In this document: positions 1-7,052 of the stretch, piece after piece
How the letters are laid out: every line of letters begins with the position of its first letter
Numbering within the stretch: position 1 is the first letter of the stretch
NCBI GenBank assembly: GCA_020049615.1
Contig: JAIFKN010000217.1
Location: 1 to 12,377 of the forward strand
Direction: 5' to 3'
Length of the DNA: 12,377 nucleotides
DNA from: a bacterium
Lineage (GTDB): Bacteria > Planctomycetota > UBA11346
Program-made: the position numbers and the translations under genes
The notes under the pieces: model-generated
Told to the model about the DNA's origin: nothing
Seen by the model: the letters and a program-made list of their open reading frames with translations, nothing else
Database searches by the model: none

Positions 1-182
1 CTGATTATACCGCATCAAACCACAATTCGTTGAGGTGCGAATCGGGCACCCATGACGGTCAGAGGCGTCTATCCCCGACAGGCTCCTAGGCGCAGCGATC
101 CCTTGCATGGTCAGGACAGCCTTGTTCTGGACATGGCCAACGTCTGGCGACTCCCGTCACCCCGGCTAGGCTCCCTGCACCC
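1..182. other. Leader region of the VWA gene, no gene seen
   Basis: No supported coding frame. A TATAAT on the minus strand at 5-10 could be a -10 box for a gene off the left edge, but no matching -35 box is visible at normal spacing. Confidence 0.3.
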
Positions 183-962
183 ATGGCCGACGCTGTCCCC
201 GCCATCCACACCCTGCTGCTCATGGACGCGTCATCGTCCATCCGGTCCAGCGGCCTTCTGGACGCCCTCATCGGAGCAGCCAACGACGCCCTTGCCGAAC
301 TGCGCGCCGCCGACTGCCGCGTCAGCATCGTCTACTTCAATCAGGACATCGGTTTCGTCGCCTGGCGCATGCCCGCCAGCGAGGTGCCAGCATTCAGCGT
401 CTACAATGTCCCCATCGATGCGGGCACTCGCCTCTACGACGCCATCCTTGCCACCGTCGAACGTCTGGAGCGGGAGTTCGTCGCCTCCCATGGGGAGACC
501 CACGCCGACGTGCGGATCCTCATCTTCACCGACGGGGAGGACAACTGCAGCGCCGCTACCGGCATGTCCGCCCGACTGGCCCTCGGTCGCGCCATGGAGC
601 GCGGGTTCAACATCACCTTCGTGACCGCCGTGCCCGGGCTCGCCGGCGACCTGGGACTGTCCCACCGGCAGACCGTCGTGGTGTCAGCTGACCCCTCCAG
701 CGTCCGCGCTGGGTTCAAGCGGGCGACTATGCGGATGACCGGGGCCATGCCCGACGCTGCGGCGGAACGGGTGCGACAGGAGGAGGCTGCGGCTGCCCCC
801 GAAACCGCTCCGAAGTCAGCGCCCGGTCGCTCGACGTGGCATCCGCAGGCAGGCCATGTGGCTGCGCCTGAGACGGCTCCGCAGCCGGCACCAGATCCGG
901 GGTCATCACCGCCGCCTCGACCTGTCAGACCTGGAAAGCGTCCATGGTGGAGGTTCTGGTAG
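183..962 (+). CDS. VWA domain protein with Pro/Ala-rich C-terminal tail
   Basis: A 259-residue protein. Residues 1 to about 190 form a von Willebrand factor A domain with a complete metal-ion-dependent adhesion site: D15-x-S17-x-S19 in MDASSS, T82 in DAGTRLYDA and D117 in IFTDGEDN. Such domains bind ligand proteins through Mg2+, often as partners of AAA ATPases. Residues from about 200 on are low-complexity (APETAP occurs twice, then a proline run) and end in the aromatic cap PWWRFW. There is no signal peptide, so the protein is probably cytosolic, with a flexible tail that could present a docking peptide. The start is ATG at 183, the only start that includes the first beta strand leading into the MIDAS; no convincing Shine-Dalgarno precedes it. 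The caspase-like gene follows 139 bp downstream on the same strand. The domain call is secure; the partner is unknown, but the AAA ATPase in the convergent operon is an obvious candidate. Confidence 0.88.
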   Translation: MADAVPAIHTLLLMDASSSIRSSGLLDALIGAANDALAELRAADCRVSIVYFNQDIGFVAWRMPASEVPAFSVYNVPIDAGTRLYDAILATVERLEREFVASHGETHADVRILIFTDGEDNCSAATGMSARLALGRAMERGFNITFVTAVPGLAGDLGLSHRQTVVVSADPSSVRAGFKRATMRMTGAMPDAAAERVRQEEAAAAPETAPKSAPGRSTWHPQAGHVAAPETAPQPAPDPGSSPPPRPVRPGKRPWWRFW

Positions 963-1101
963 GAGTTTGTGACGCATGTGGTGGAAGGTGACCAGCCAGC
1001 ATGGTTTCAGGTTTCAGGACCCTCGACGGATGACACGGGCTTTGTAGGCAGCTTGCCGCCGGCTGTGGCAGGTCTAGCCTTGCGCCGATCTCGGAGCCGC
1101 C

Positions 1102-2250
1102 ATGCAACGCCCCCTCAGCCTCACGTTGGTCGGATGCCTCCTTGCTGTAGGCGGGCATGCTACGGCAGCTGATGACGCCTCCCGGGGCCTGAAGCGGGTC
1201 GAGGTGCCGATCTCCGGCGGTCAGCCCCTGGTCTATGAGCAGTCCCAGGCCCTGGTCATCGGTTGCAGCGCCTACACGGCCTGGCCCAAGCTCGGTGGCG
1301 TGAGCGACGACATCGCCGCCGTCACCACGGCTTTGACCAACCAGGGCTTTGGCGTGACCTCTCTCGCCAACCCAACGCTTGCCCAACTCCGCCAGGGCCT
1401 GGACGACTTCATCTCCACCCACGGCATGTCGGCTGGCAACCGCCTGGTGGTGTATTTCGCCGGTCACGGGTACACGGCCACCCTCGGCGATGGCCGGCAG
1501 ATGGGCTACGTCGTGCCTGTCGATGCTCCTGATCCCAGCAAGGACGCCGTGGCCTTCCGCTCCAAGGCCATGGACATGCGGTCGATCGAGACGCTGGCCG
1601 AGCGCATTGAGTCGCGCCACGCCCTCTTCGTCTTCGACTCCTGCTTCAGCGGATCCCTGTTCGCCCTGCGCGCCGCCAACGAGACGCCGGCGGTGGTCGC
1701 GGAGGCCCTGGCCAAGCCGGTGCGGCAGTTCATCACCTCGGGTTCGGCGAAGGAGATGGTGCCGGACCAGAGCGTGTTCCGTCGGCTGTTCGTGCGCGGC
1801 CTGGAAGGCGAGGCCGACCTCAAAGCCGTCGCCGGCGGCGGCTCACCGGTGCCACCCAGGGCCGTCCACCGCAGGCGGCGGATGGCCGGGTCCACGACGG
1901 CCCAGGGCAGGACGGCCGCAGCACGCCGGCGCAGTTCCGGGGGGATGCTGCCCTCGCGCAGATGCAGCACCGTCACGTGCGGTCCCAGGGCGAGCGCTTC
2001 CAGCAACGGCATCGCATCCTCGACCGCATCGGTGTCGGCCAGGCCGATCTGGACGACACTGCACCCGCCGAGGTCGTTGAGCAGGGTGGTGATGTCGCGT
2101 TCGCTCCAGCGCATCCGCTCCGAGCGCTCGACAGCGGGTTGGCGCTGCTGCTTCCGGCCGCCACCACGCGGCCCGGCCCAGCCGCTGCGCGCGGCGAAGA
2201 GGTCCTCCGTGAACGACGAGGCATCGTCCTCGTCGGACGCGTGGCGCTGA
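1102..2250 (+). CDS. Caspase-like (peptidase C14) protein, 3' end replaced by antisense sequence
   Basis: Residues 48-240 are a metacaspase-like domain. The first strand is QALVIGCSAY, the catalytic His is H122 in VVYFAGHGY and the catalytic Cys is C181 in FVFDSCFSG, followed by the family-typical QFITSGSAKEMVPDQS and FRRLFVRGLEGEADL. The N-terminus (MQRPLSLTLVGCLLAVGGHATA) looks like a signal peptide with a signal peptidase I site near residue 22; LVGC at 9-12 also resembles a lipobox but sits unusually close to the start. The Met at 1102 has GGAG 6 nt upstream. In related proteins EADL is usually followed by a DGYVTGSEL-like stretch. Here homology stops at about residue 240 (nt 1821-1824), and the last ~140 codons are antisense of the AAA gene. 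The native end is therefore lost and the predicted C-terminus is an artefact of the junction. The catalytic dyad is intact, but folding is uncertain. Confidence 0.8.
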   Translation: MQRPLSLTLVGCLLAVGGHATAADDASRGLKRVEVPISGGQPLVYEQSQALVIGCSAYTAWPKLGGVSDDIAAVTTALTNQGFGVTSLANPTLAQLRQGLDDFISTHGMSAGNRLVVYFAGHGYTATLGDGRQMGYVVPVDAPDPSKDAVAFRSKAMDMRSIETLAERIESRHALFVFDSCFSGSLFALRAANETPAVVAEALAKPVRQFITSGSAKEMVPDQSVFRRLFVRGLEGEADLKAVAGGGSPVPPRAVHRRRRMAGSTTAQGRTAAARRRSSGGMLPSRRCSTVTCGPRASASSNGIASSTASVSARPIWTTLHPPRSLSRVVMSRSLQRIRSERSTAGWRCCFRPPPRGPAQPLRAAKRSSVNDEASSSSDAWR

Positions 2251-4094
2251 TTGGGCAGCTGCCAGTCGCCGATTCTGGCCAGCGGCAGGTGCAGGGCGGC
2301 GGCCAGGGCCTCGCCGAGTTCGGTGGCCAGGGCGGTGTCCGGCCCATGCACGGCCAGGACGGCGCCGATGCCGGTGCGTCCGGGACGTGGAGCGACCCGC
2401 AGGTGGTCGAGCGCCTCGGCCAGGGCAGCGAAGCGCTGCGTCCGCGCCTCACCCCACGCCTCGGCCGAGGCCGGACGGGGGCGGTCGATCCAGCGCACCC
2501 GGGTCATCCGCGAGCGGTCGACCACCTGCTCGTCGGCAACCTGCAAGCGCAGGGCCTCGGCGAGATCCTCGAGCGTCACCGGCGTACCGGCGGCGTTGCC
2601 GCGTGATCCGGCCAGCATGCCGGCGACCTGGACCACGCTGCGCCAGTGGCCGCCCGACAGACGGGCGCTACCCGCCAGACGGGTCAGACGCTCGTCCGCC
2701 GCGAGCCCAGGCGCCAGCGGGATACCGGATCGGTCCAGCTCCAGCCGCAGGATGGCGGCCCGCTCGGACGGCCCAGGGATGTCCATGCGGATCTTGATCT
2801 GCAACCGGCGGTCCAGCGCCGGGTCGAAGGTCAGCGGCTTGTTGGTCGCCAGCAACACCACCGCCGGATGGCGCTCCAGGGCGATGAGGAAGGCCCGGCT
2901 GGCGTCGGTCCCATCGCGGAGCAGGTCGTCGGCCTCGTCGATGAACAGGATGGCGTGCTCGGCCGCCGTGCGGCGCACCAGGCCGGTCAGGCTGCCGGCC
3001 AGACCGTCCTCGTCGCGATCCCGGCGCCGCTCGAGTTGGGCACCGTCGAGCAGCACCAGCGGCACGCCACGTTCGCCGGCGAGCGCGCGGGCGAGCAGGG
3101 TCTTGCCCGTGCCGCTGGGACCGTGCAGCAGCACGGCCAACGCATTGACGGATCCGGCATGCGTCGACCAAGCGGTGTCGATACCGGCGACCAGCCGGCG
3201 CTGCTCGTCGCTGAGCACCACATCGGCCAGCCGCTCACGTGGACGGGCGACGGTGATCCCTGGCTCCCGGGCCAATGTCTCCAGCGGCTCGCCGAGCAGG
3301 TTGGCGATCAGCGCTGGGCAGAGGCGCGGCTCCCAGGCGGTGGCGGACGAGGCCAGCTCGTCCACGGTGGGCGGCTCGAACAGGCCGAGACGGACGGCGT
3401 CGCTGTCCAAACCGAACAGCAGCGCCAGATCGGCGCGGCGGCGTTCGCTGCGCTCCTCGCCCAGACAGTTGGCCCAGTCCTCGAGATCCGTGCAGACGCC
3501 ATAGCCCGAGCGGGCCAGGACCAGGTTGAGGTCGTTGCCCGACTGGTTGACCAGCAGGACGTCGAGCAACCGGGCGGCCAGCGGCGGAACCTGATCTTCG
3601 AGGGCCGGCAGGCCCGCCAGGGGGAAGTCGGCTGGGGCCAACCGCAGGCGTTCCAGGCGCCAGGCGCGGGCTGCATCGCGCAATGCCCGCCACACCCCCA
3701 GGGGCAGGTCGGCGTGCACCGCCAGCATCTGGGCCGTCCATTCGCGGCCCTGGACGGTCATGGCCATGCCGCAGGCGAGGGGAGCGATCCAGCCAGCTGG
3801 CAGATCGACGCTCAGCGCCGTCTGCACCCGGGTCGACATGATACCGCCACGCTGCTCGCGCTGGCAGCGCACCAAAGCCACGTGCAGGGCGAGTTCCCGG
3901 GCGACATCATCGAGCGCATCGTCATGGTCGCGCGGGGGCGTGGCGACCGGCAGTTTCCGGGGCGGCTTGGGCAGGGTCCGCAGGGCATTGGCCGGAAGTT
4001 TCGGCATCGCCGGGGCATCGTCCGACTCGGCCTCCAGACCGGCCTCATGGAAGCGACGGAGGAAGAAGCGCGGGGTTTTGGTTTCGCGGCTCAT
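1506..4094 (-). CDS. AAA ATPase with degenerate second AAA module, C-terminus truncated
   Basis: Begins at ATG 4094, overlapping the ClpP stop (ATGA) and preceded by GGGAGGT. About 320 N-terminal residues of unassigned helical sequence are followed by a canonical AAA module: Walker A HGPSGTGKT (residues 324-332), Walker B ILFIDEADD (D386, E387), sensor-1 Asn N418 in LLATNKP, and the paired arginines R429/R430 in FDPALDRRL. From about residue 575 a second module is recognisable by pattern, but its P-loop is degraded (VHGPDTALATEL, with no GKT) and its Walker B position reads VVQIGLADTD, so it is probably non-hydrolysing. Real sequence ends near nt 1846 (about residue 750); the remaining ~112 codons are antisense of the caspase gene. 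The likely role is a protein-remodelling ATPase working with the upstream ClpP-like peptidase. It is a classic AAA rather than a ClpA/ClpX-type unfoldase. The conserved ClpX/ClpA loop that docks to ClpP was not recognised. Confidence 0.82.
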   Translation of the reverse strand: MSRETKTPRFFLRRFHEAGLEAESDDAPAMPKLPANALRTLPKPPRKLPVATPPRDHDDALDDVARELALHVALVRCQREQRGGIMSTRVQTALSVDLPAGWIAPLACGMAMTVQGREWTAQMLAVHADLPLGVWRALRDAARAWRLERLRLAPADFPLAGLPALEDQVPPLAARLLDVLLVNQSGNDLNLVLARSGYGVCTDLEDWANCLGEERSERRRADLALLFGLDSDAVRLGLFEPPTVDELASSATAWEPRLCPALIANLLGEPLETLAREPGITVARPRERLADVVLSDEQRRLVAGIDTAWSTHAGSVNALAVLLHGPSGTGKTLLARALAGERGVPLVLLDGAQLERRRDRDEDGLAGSLTGLVRRTAAEHAILFIDEADDLLRDGTDASRAFLIALERHPAVVLLATNKPLTFDPALDRRLQIKIRMDIPGPSERAAILRLELDRSGIPLAPGLAADERLTRLAGSARLSGGHWRSVVQVAGMLAGSRGNAAGTPVTLEDLAEALRLQVADEQVVDRSRMTRVRWIDRPRPASAEAWGEARTQRFAALAEALDHLRVAPRPGRTGIGAVLAVHGPDTALATELGEALAAALHLPLARIGDWQLPNQRHASDEDDASSFTEDLFAARSGWAGPRGGGRKQQRQPAVERSERMRWSERDITTLLNDLGGCSVVQIGLADTDAVEDAMPLLEALALGPHVTVLHLREGSIPPELRRRAAAVLPWAVVDPAIRRLRWTALGGTGEPPPATALRSASPSRPRTNSRRNTLWSGTISFAEPEVMNCRTGLARASATTAGVSLAARRANRDPLKQESKTKRAWRDSMRSASVSIDRMSMALERKATASLLGSGASTGTT
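1822..1846. other. Chimeric junction fusing two convergent genes tail to tail
   Basis: Left of this point the plus strand encodes caspase-like sequence; right of it the minus strand encodes AAA protein sequence. Neither gene has a stop codon near the join: the caspase frame stays open to 2250 through AAA antisense, and the AAA frame stays open to 1506 through caspase antisense. No plus frame after EADL restores a caspase ending, so a simple frameshift is excluded. The breakpoint sits in GC-rich sequence with repeated GCC/GGC triplets. The best explanations are a deletion or inversion that removed the intergenic region and both 3' ends, or an assembly error. Confidence 0.7.
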
Positions 4095-4642
4095 GCGACC
4101 TCCCGCAGGTCCGGGGCCCACACCCGGTCGACGATGCCGAAGCGCACCGCCTCCGTGGGCGACAGCCAGCGGTCGGTGGACTGCAGCAGTTCGGCCTCGA
4201 TGGCGGTGTCCTCATGCAGCGCGGTGCAGTCCTGGTAATGGTCGAGGATGCGCCGGTGCAGGAGATCCTGCTGGCGGCGGGCGGCGATGAGATCGGCGTG
4301 GCTCCCCATGGTCATGGTGGCGAAGCGGTGCGACAGCAGCGAGCAGTTCGGCATCGCCGTGCGCTGCCCGCGCTGGCCGGCCATCAGCACCAGCAGCCCC
4401 ATCGAGGCGACCATGCCCATGGCCGTGGTGCGGATCGGGATGCGGCTCCAGCGCATGATGTCGATGAGGGCGAAGCCCTGGTCGACCTCGCCGCCGGGCG
4501 AATTGATGTAGAGGCGCAGGTACTCCCGCCCGCCCTGAAGGTTGTGCTCCAGGATGGCGTCGATGAGCGGTTCGACGCTCGATTGGGTGATGGGCGCGCG
4601 CAGGGTGAGCACGCCTTCGGTTTCGAGGGTGGAGCGGGGCAT
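4091..4642 (-). CDS. ClpP-like serine peptidase
   Basis: A 183-residue ClpP-fold protein using ATG 4642 (an in-frame ATG at 4717 would overlap the nitrilase gene and add an unrelated leader). Hallmarks are LYINSPGGEV (44-53), MGMVASMG with nucleophile S80, SLLSHRF with H105, and STDRWLSPTEAVRFGIVD with D157. The Ser-His spacing of 25 residues equals that of canonical ClpP. The usual N-terminal segment that forms the axial gating loops is missing: the sequence enters the fold almost directly at LTLRAPITQ. The gene lies 61 bp after the nitrilase gene and overlaps the AAA start by 4 bp, so the three probably form one operon. The expected role is the proteolytic chamber for the AAA partner. It could be a self-compartmentalising ClpP-like peptidase rather than the housekeeping ClpP, which is normally linked to clpX. 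Confidence 0.88.
   Translation of the reverse strand: MPRSTLETEGVLTLRAPITQSSVEPLIDAILEHNLQGGREYLRLYINSPGGEVDQGFALIDIMRWSRIPIRTTAMGMVASMGLLVLMAGQRGQRTAMPNCSLLSHRFATMTMGSHADLIAARRQQDLLHRRILDHYQDCTALHEDTAIEAELLQSTDRWLSPTEAVRFGIVDRVWAPDLREVA
4098..4104 (-). promoter_or_regulatory. Ribosome binding site of AAA gene
   Basis: On the minus strand GGGAGGT lies 3 nt before ATG 4094, inside the last codons of the ClpP-like gene. It fixes the AAA start at 4094 rather than the in-frame ATG at 4121. With the ATGA overlap it indicates translational coupling. Confidence 0.7.
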
Positions 4643-4703
4643 GGCGGGCACTGTACCACCATCAGCGGACCATGGGCGCAACGACGGTTGCGGTTTCCGA
4701 GTC

Positions 4704-5423
4704 TCAGGCCAGACCAATGCTGACCGTCGATACCCCAGATCTGCCAGTTTCGCGCGCTATAATCAGTGTATCGCTAGCGCAGATGCTGGGCACCAGAAAA
4801 ACCTGCCGGTTCGGATCACTGATGAAGGAGGCGCCCTGCTTATTGGCAGATGCTACCCAGCGGTCAGCCAGCCATGGCGAGGCTGAAATGCCAACTGACC
4901 CGTCTGCCGAGTCCTGGCGCGACCACGGATTGATTTCGGTTCCAGCCATCAGGCAGCAGATGATGGTTATGTCGTGCGCGAGCGGAGAGCGCCCAGGCAT
5001 GTCGAGATCGCTGCATATCGGAGCCGTGAGACATTCCATGCCGATGCGAGCCTTGCCCCAAGTCCGATTGCCCTTGGTGTGGATGGTGCGAACCCCGGTC
5101 GAACCGATCAGCAGGGCCTCGTTCGCCATTTGGCGGCCATCGTTTATCGGGCGGTACAGCCCGGCAACGATCGAGACTTCCCATGTGGCCGCCGCCTGCA
5201 CCAAGCCGGCCTGGATGTCTGCACCCCGTCGGGCGAGGCGCTCATCGAAGTCGATGATGACATTCTGGTGCACGTAGGATGTCGGGATGTTGATTGCTTC
5301 AGGAGCCACGACGAGGCCCCCCCGAATCCGGCTACCGGCCCTGTCGAGCAGGGCCTGGATTGCCGCCATCGGGTCCGCCACCGAGCGGAGATGTACGCAG
5401 GCAAGTGGTGTGATGGATGTCAC
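4704..5423 (-). CDS. Nitrilase-superfamily (carbon-nitrogen hydrolase) protein
   Basis: A 239-residue protein starting at GTG 5423, with AAGG about 9 nt upstream. The Glu-Lys-Cys pattern of the nitrilase superfamily is visible: E42 in LVVAPEA, K117 in IHTKGNRTW and C137 in APICSDLDMPG. Supporting strands are SIVAGLY (84-90) and NEALLIGSTGV (101-111). Members hydrolyse non-peptide C-N bonds (amides, nitriles, carbamoyl groups) or transfer acyl groups. The substrate is not predictable here: the sequence is divergent and shorter than the usual 260-300 residues. Composition is distinctly lower in GC than its neighbours (32/60 at 4741-4800, 33/60 at 4921-4980), suggesting separate acquisition. It is the first gene of the minus-strand operon with the ClpP-like and AAA genes. 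A scaffold or sensor role without catalysis is possible, although the triad residues are present. Confidence 0.72.
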   Translation of the reverse strand: MTSITPLACVHLRSVADPMAAIQALLDRAGSRIRGGLVVAPEAINIPTSYVHQNVIIDFDERLARRGADIQAGLVQAAATWEVSIVAGLYRPINDGRQMANEALLIGSTGVRTIHTKGNRTWGKARIGMECLTAPICSDLDMPGRSPLAHDITIICCLMAGTEINPWSRQDSADGSVGISASPWLADRWVASANKQGASFISDPNRQVFLVPSICASDTLIIARETGRSGVSTVSIGLA

Positions 5424-5693
5424 GGTATAACGCCTTGTTTTATTTCACATTACGCCGTCCGCCGAGAGCACCCAGTCGATCCGTTAGCAAACGTCGCCGC
5501 CGGGCTGATTGATGTAGAGGCGTAGGTACTCCTGTCCTTCCTGGGTGAACGGTCGGCCTCTACGGAGTCCAGACGGCACGTCGTCCATCTGGCTGGATCC
5601 GAAACGCAGCCCGGTCGATTGTGCCATGCACCTGCGCTCGTAAGCGCAATGCAGGCTGCGGCTTCAGGATCGAACCGGATGTAGGATGGCAGC
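5424..5693. other. Divergent intergenic region between nitrilase and TPR operons
   Basis: Apart from the ClpP relic no coding content is supported. The part next to the nitrilase start (5424-5452) is AT-rich, so it probably holds that operon's promoter, but no clean -10/-35 pair is visible. Both divergent operons must be driven from here, making it the likeliest WYL target. Confidence 0.4.
5484..5558 (-). pseudogene. ClpP-like gene relic
   Basis: Minus-strand translation reads FTQEGQEYLRLYINQPGGDV followed by Cys and a TAA stop at 5484-5486. This matches GGREYLRLYINSPGGEV of the intact ClpP-like gene at 4091-4642, with nucleotide similarity across gattgatgtagaggcg-aggtactcc. Only the oxyanion-strand region survives; no catalytic Ser, His or Asp remains. 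The QPGGD variant resembles common ClpP sequences, so this may be a different ClpP rather than an exact copy. It lies 61 bp upstream of the nitrilase start, in the same orientation. Confidence 0.65.
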
Positions 5694-7052
5694 ATGCCCA
5701 CACCTCCATCAGGAACAACGACGGTCCAGACCCTCCTGGCCGATGCCCTGGACGCCCTGGACACAAACCGCCTGTCCGTCGCCCTGCGCCGCGCGACCAA
5801 GGCCAGCACGCAGGCCACCAGTCCTGCACACTGCCTGGCTGGACAGATCCTTGTGGCTCTGATCGCCGCCCGACGCGGCCGGGGAGACGAGGCGCAGGGT
5901 GGGCTTGATGCGGTGCTCCGTGTGCTTCCCGGCACCACCCCGGTGACGGACGCCCTGCTGGCCGAGGCTCTGCATGCGGCCGGGTTGTGGTGGCTGGACG
6001 AGGGCGATGAACCGAGCTACGCGCAGCGTCTGCTCCATTCCGGCCTGGAGGCGGTGCCGCCGGACGACGCCCACCTGCGGGCGACCATCAGTGGATCCCT
6101 GGGTGCGGCCCTGGCAGCTGCCGGGGATCTGGACGCCGGCCAGACCTGCATCCGCGCCGCGTTGGCTGCAACCACGGTTGCCGCCGACAAGGCGGCGCTG
6201 CTGTGCGATCTCGCCATGCTCGAAGCGGATGCCGACCGCTGGCAGGAGGCCGTGCAGCTCAACCGCCAGGCGGTGCGATATGCCACCCGGGCCGCTGACA
6301 CCGATGTGGACGACCTGATCCAGGCCCAGCATGCCCTGGCGTATGGCCTGCTGGCCCAAGGCCGGACGGCCGAAGCCGGCCGCATCGCCCAGGTCTGCTG
6401 GCGGCGGGTGAAGCGCCTGCGTCCCAGCGATCCGCATTGGACCTGGGTCCTCCGCCGGCTGCTCGCCAGCCACGCCGTCGAGGTCGGCCGACCCGGGGAG
6501 GCCGTCCGTCATCTCCGGGCGGCCATCCCGGCGGCTGAAACCAGCGAGGGCACGCGCAGTACCCTGGTTGCCGAACTGCGCAGCGAACTCGCGGAACTGC
6601 TCATGGATCGCAAGCCCACCGAGGCGCTCACGGAACTGGAACCCGCCATAGCCGTGCTGTCCAGGGAGCGTGGCCCCTGGCACCAGGACACCCGCGCCGC
6701 CCTGCGTTGCGCGGCCCGGGCGCTGGATGGCGCGGGCCAGCCTGAGGACGCCGAGCGGCAGTACCGCCGGTTGCTCGAGCACACCCCCCGTGAGGCCGCG
6801 GATCGTGCCATACTCGCGGCGGACCTGGGGTGCCTCCTGGCCGACCAGGAGCGGTATGCCGAGGCCCTGCCGTACATGCGCGATGCCTTCCACCGCTTCC
6901 GCAACGACCCCGATTTCGACCCCGAGGATCTGGGCCTGTTTGCGGCCAGCTTTGCCGATGTACTCTGTGAACTCGGATTGGAGCGAGAGATGGACATGAT
7001 GTGGGATCTGCTGGAGCGACCCGCCACACCGCGGCGGCAGAAGCGTCCATGA
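5694..7052 (+). CDS. TPR-repeat protein
   Basis: A 452-residue, almost wholly alpha-helical protein. Repeating helix pairs with TPR spacing are visible from about residue 125 to 405, for example ATISGSLGAALAAAGDLDAG, LLCDLAMLEADADRWQEAV, HALAYGLLAQGRTAEA, LLASHAVEVGRPGEAVRHL and ILAADLGCLLADQERYAEAL. The spacing and the small residue/A-Y-G pattern fit tetratricopeptide repeats, which act as peptide-binding scaffolds or sensor platforms. No catalytic domain, signal peptide or membrane segment is seen, so it is probably cytosolic. The start is ATG 5694 with AGGATGG just upstream. The stop overlaps the next gene by ATGA, placing it first in an operon that ends in a WYL regulator. Neighbourhood suggests an adaptor for the protease genes transcribed the other way; that is inference. 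Confidence 0.85.
   Translation: MPTPPSGTTTVQTLLADALDALDTNRLSVALRRATKASTQATSPAHCLAGQILVALIAARRGRGDEAQGGLDAVLRVLPGTTPVTDALLAEALHAAGLWWLDEGDEPSYAQRLLHSGLEAVPPDDAHLRATISGSLGAALAAAGDLDAGQTCIRAALAATTVAADKAALLCDLAMLEADADRWQEAVQLNRQAVRYATRAADTDVDDLIQAQHALAYGLLAQGRTAEAGRIAQVCWRRVKRLRPSDPHWTWVLRRLLASHAVEVGRPGEAVRHLRAAIPAAETSEGTRSTLVAELRSELAELLMDRKPTEALTELEPAIAVLSRERGPWHQDTRAALRCAARALDGAGQPEDAERQYRRLLEHTPREAADRAILAADLGCLLADQERYAEALPYMRDAFHRFRNDPDFDPEDLGLFAASFADVLCELGLEREMDMMWDLLERPATPRRQKRP

Noticed and set aside
1846..2250. Caspase C-terminal extension of about 140 residues as a new domain
   Set aside because: It is the exact antisense of conserved-looking AAA sequence, so it is read-through past the junction.
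2646..4238. Long plus-strand open frame (530 codons) across the AAA gene
   Set aside because: Antisense of a gene with clear Walker A, Walker B and sensor motifs; its translation is low-complexity and Gln/Arg-rich, typical of GC-rich shadow frames.
4757..4762. TATAAT inside the nitrilase gene on the plus strand
   Set aside because: Within coding sequence, with no plausible downstream plus-strand gene before 5694.
5677..5694. Leaderless-type -10 motifs just before start codons (TAGGAT before the TPR gene, TACAGT before ClpP)
   Set aside because: No -35 element at a usual distance in either case, and six-base T-A-n-n-n-T matches are too common; the TPR one can equally be a Shine-Dalgarno (AGGATGG).
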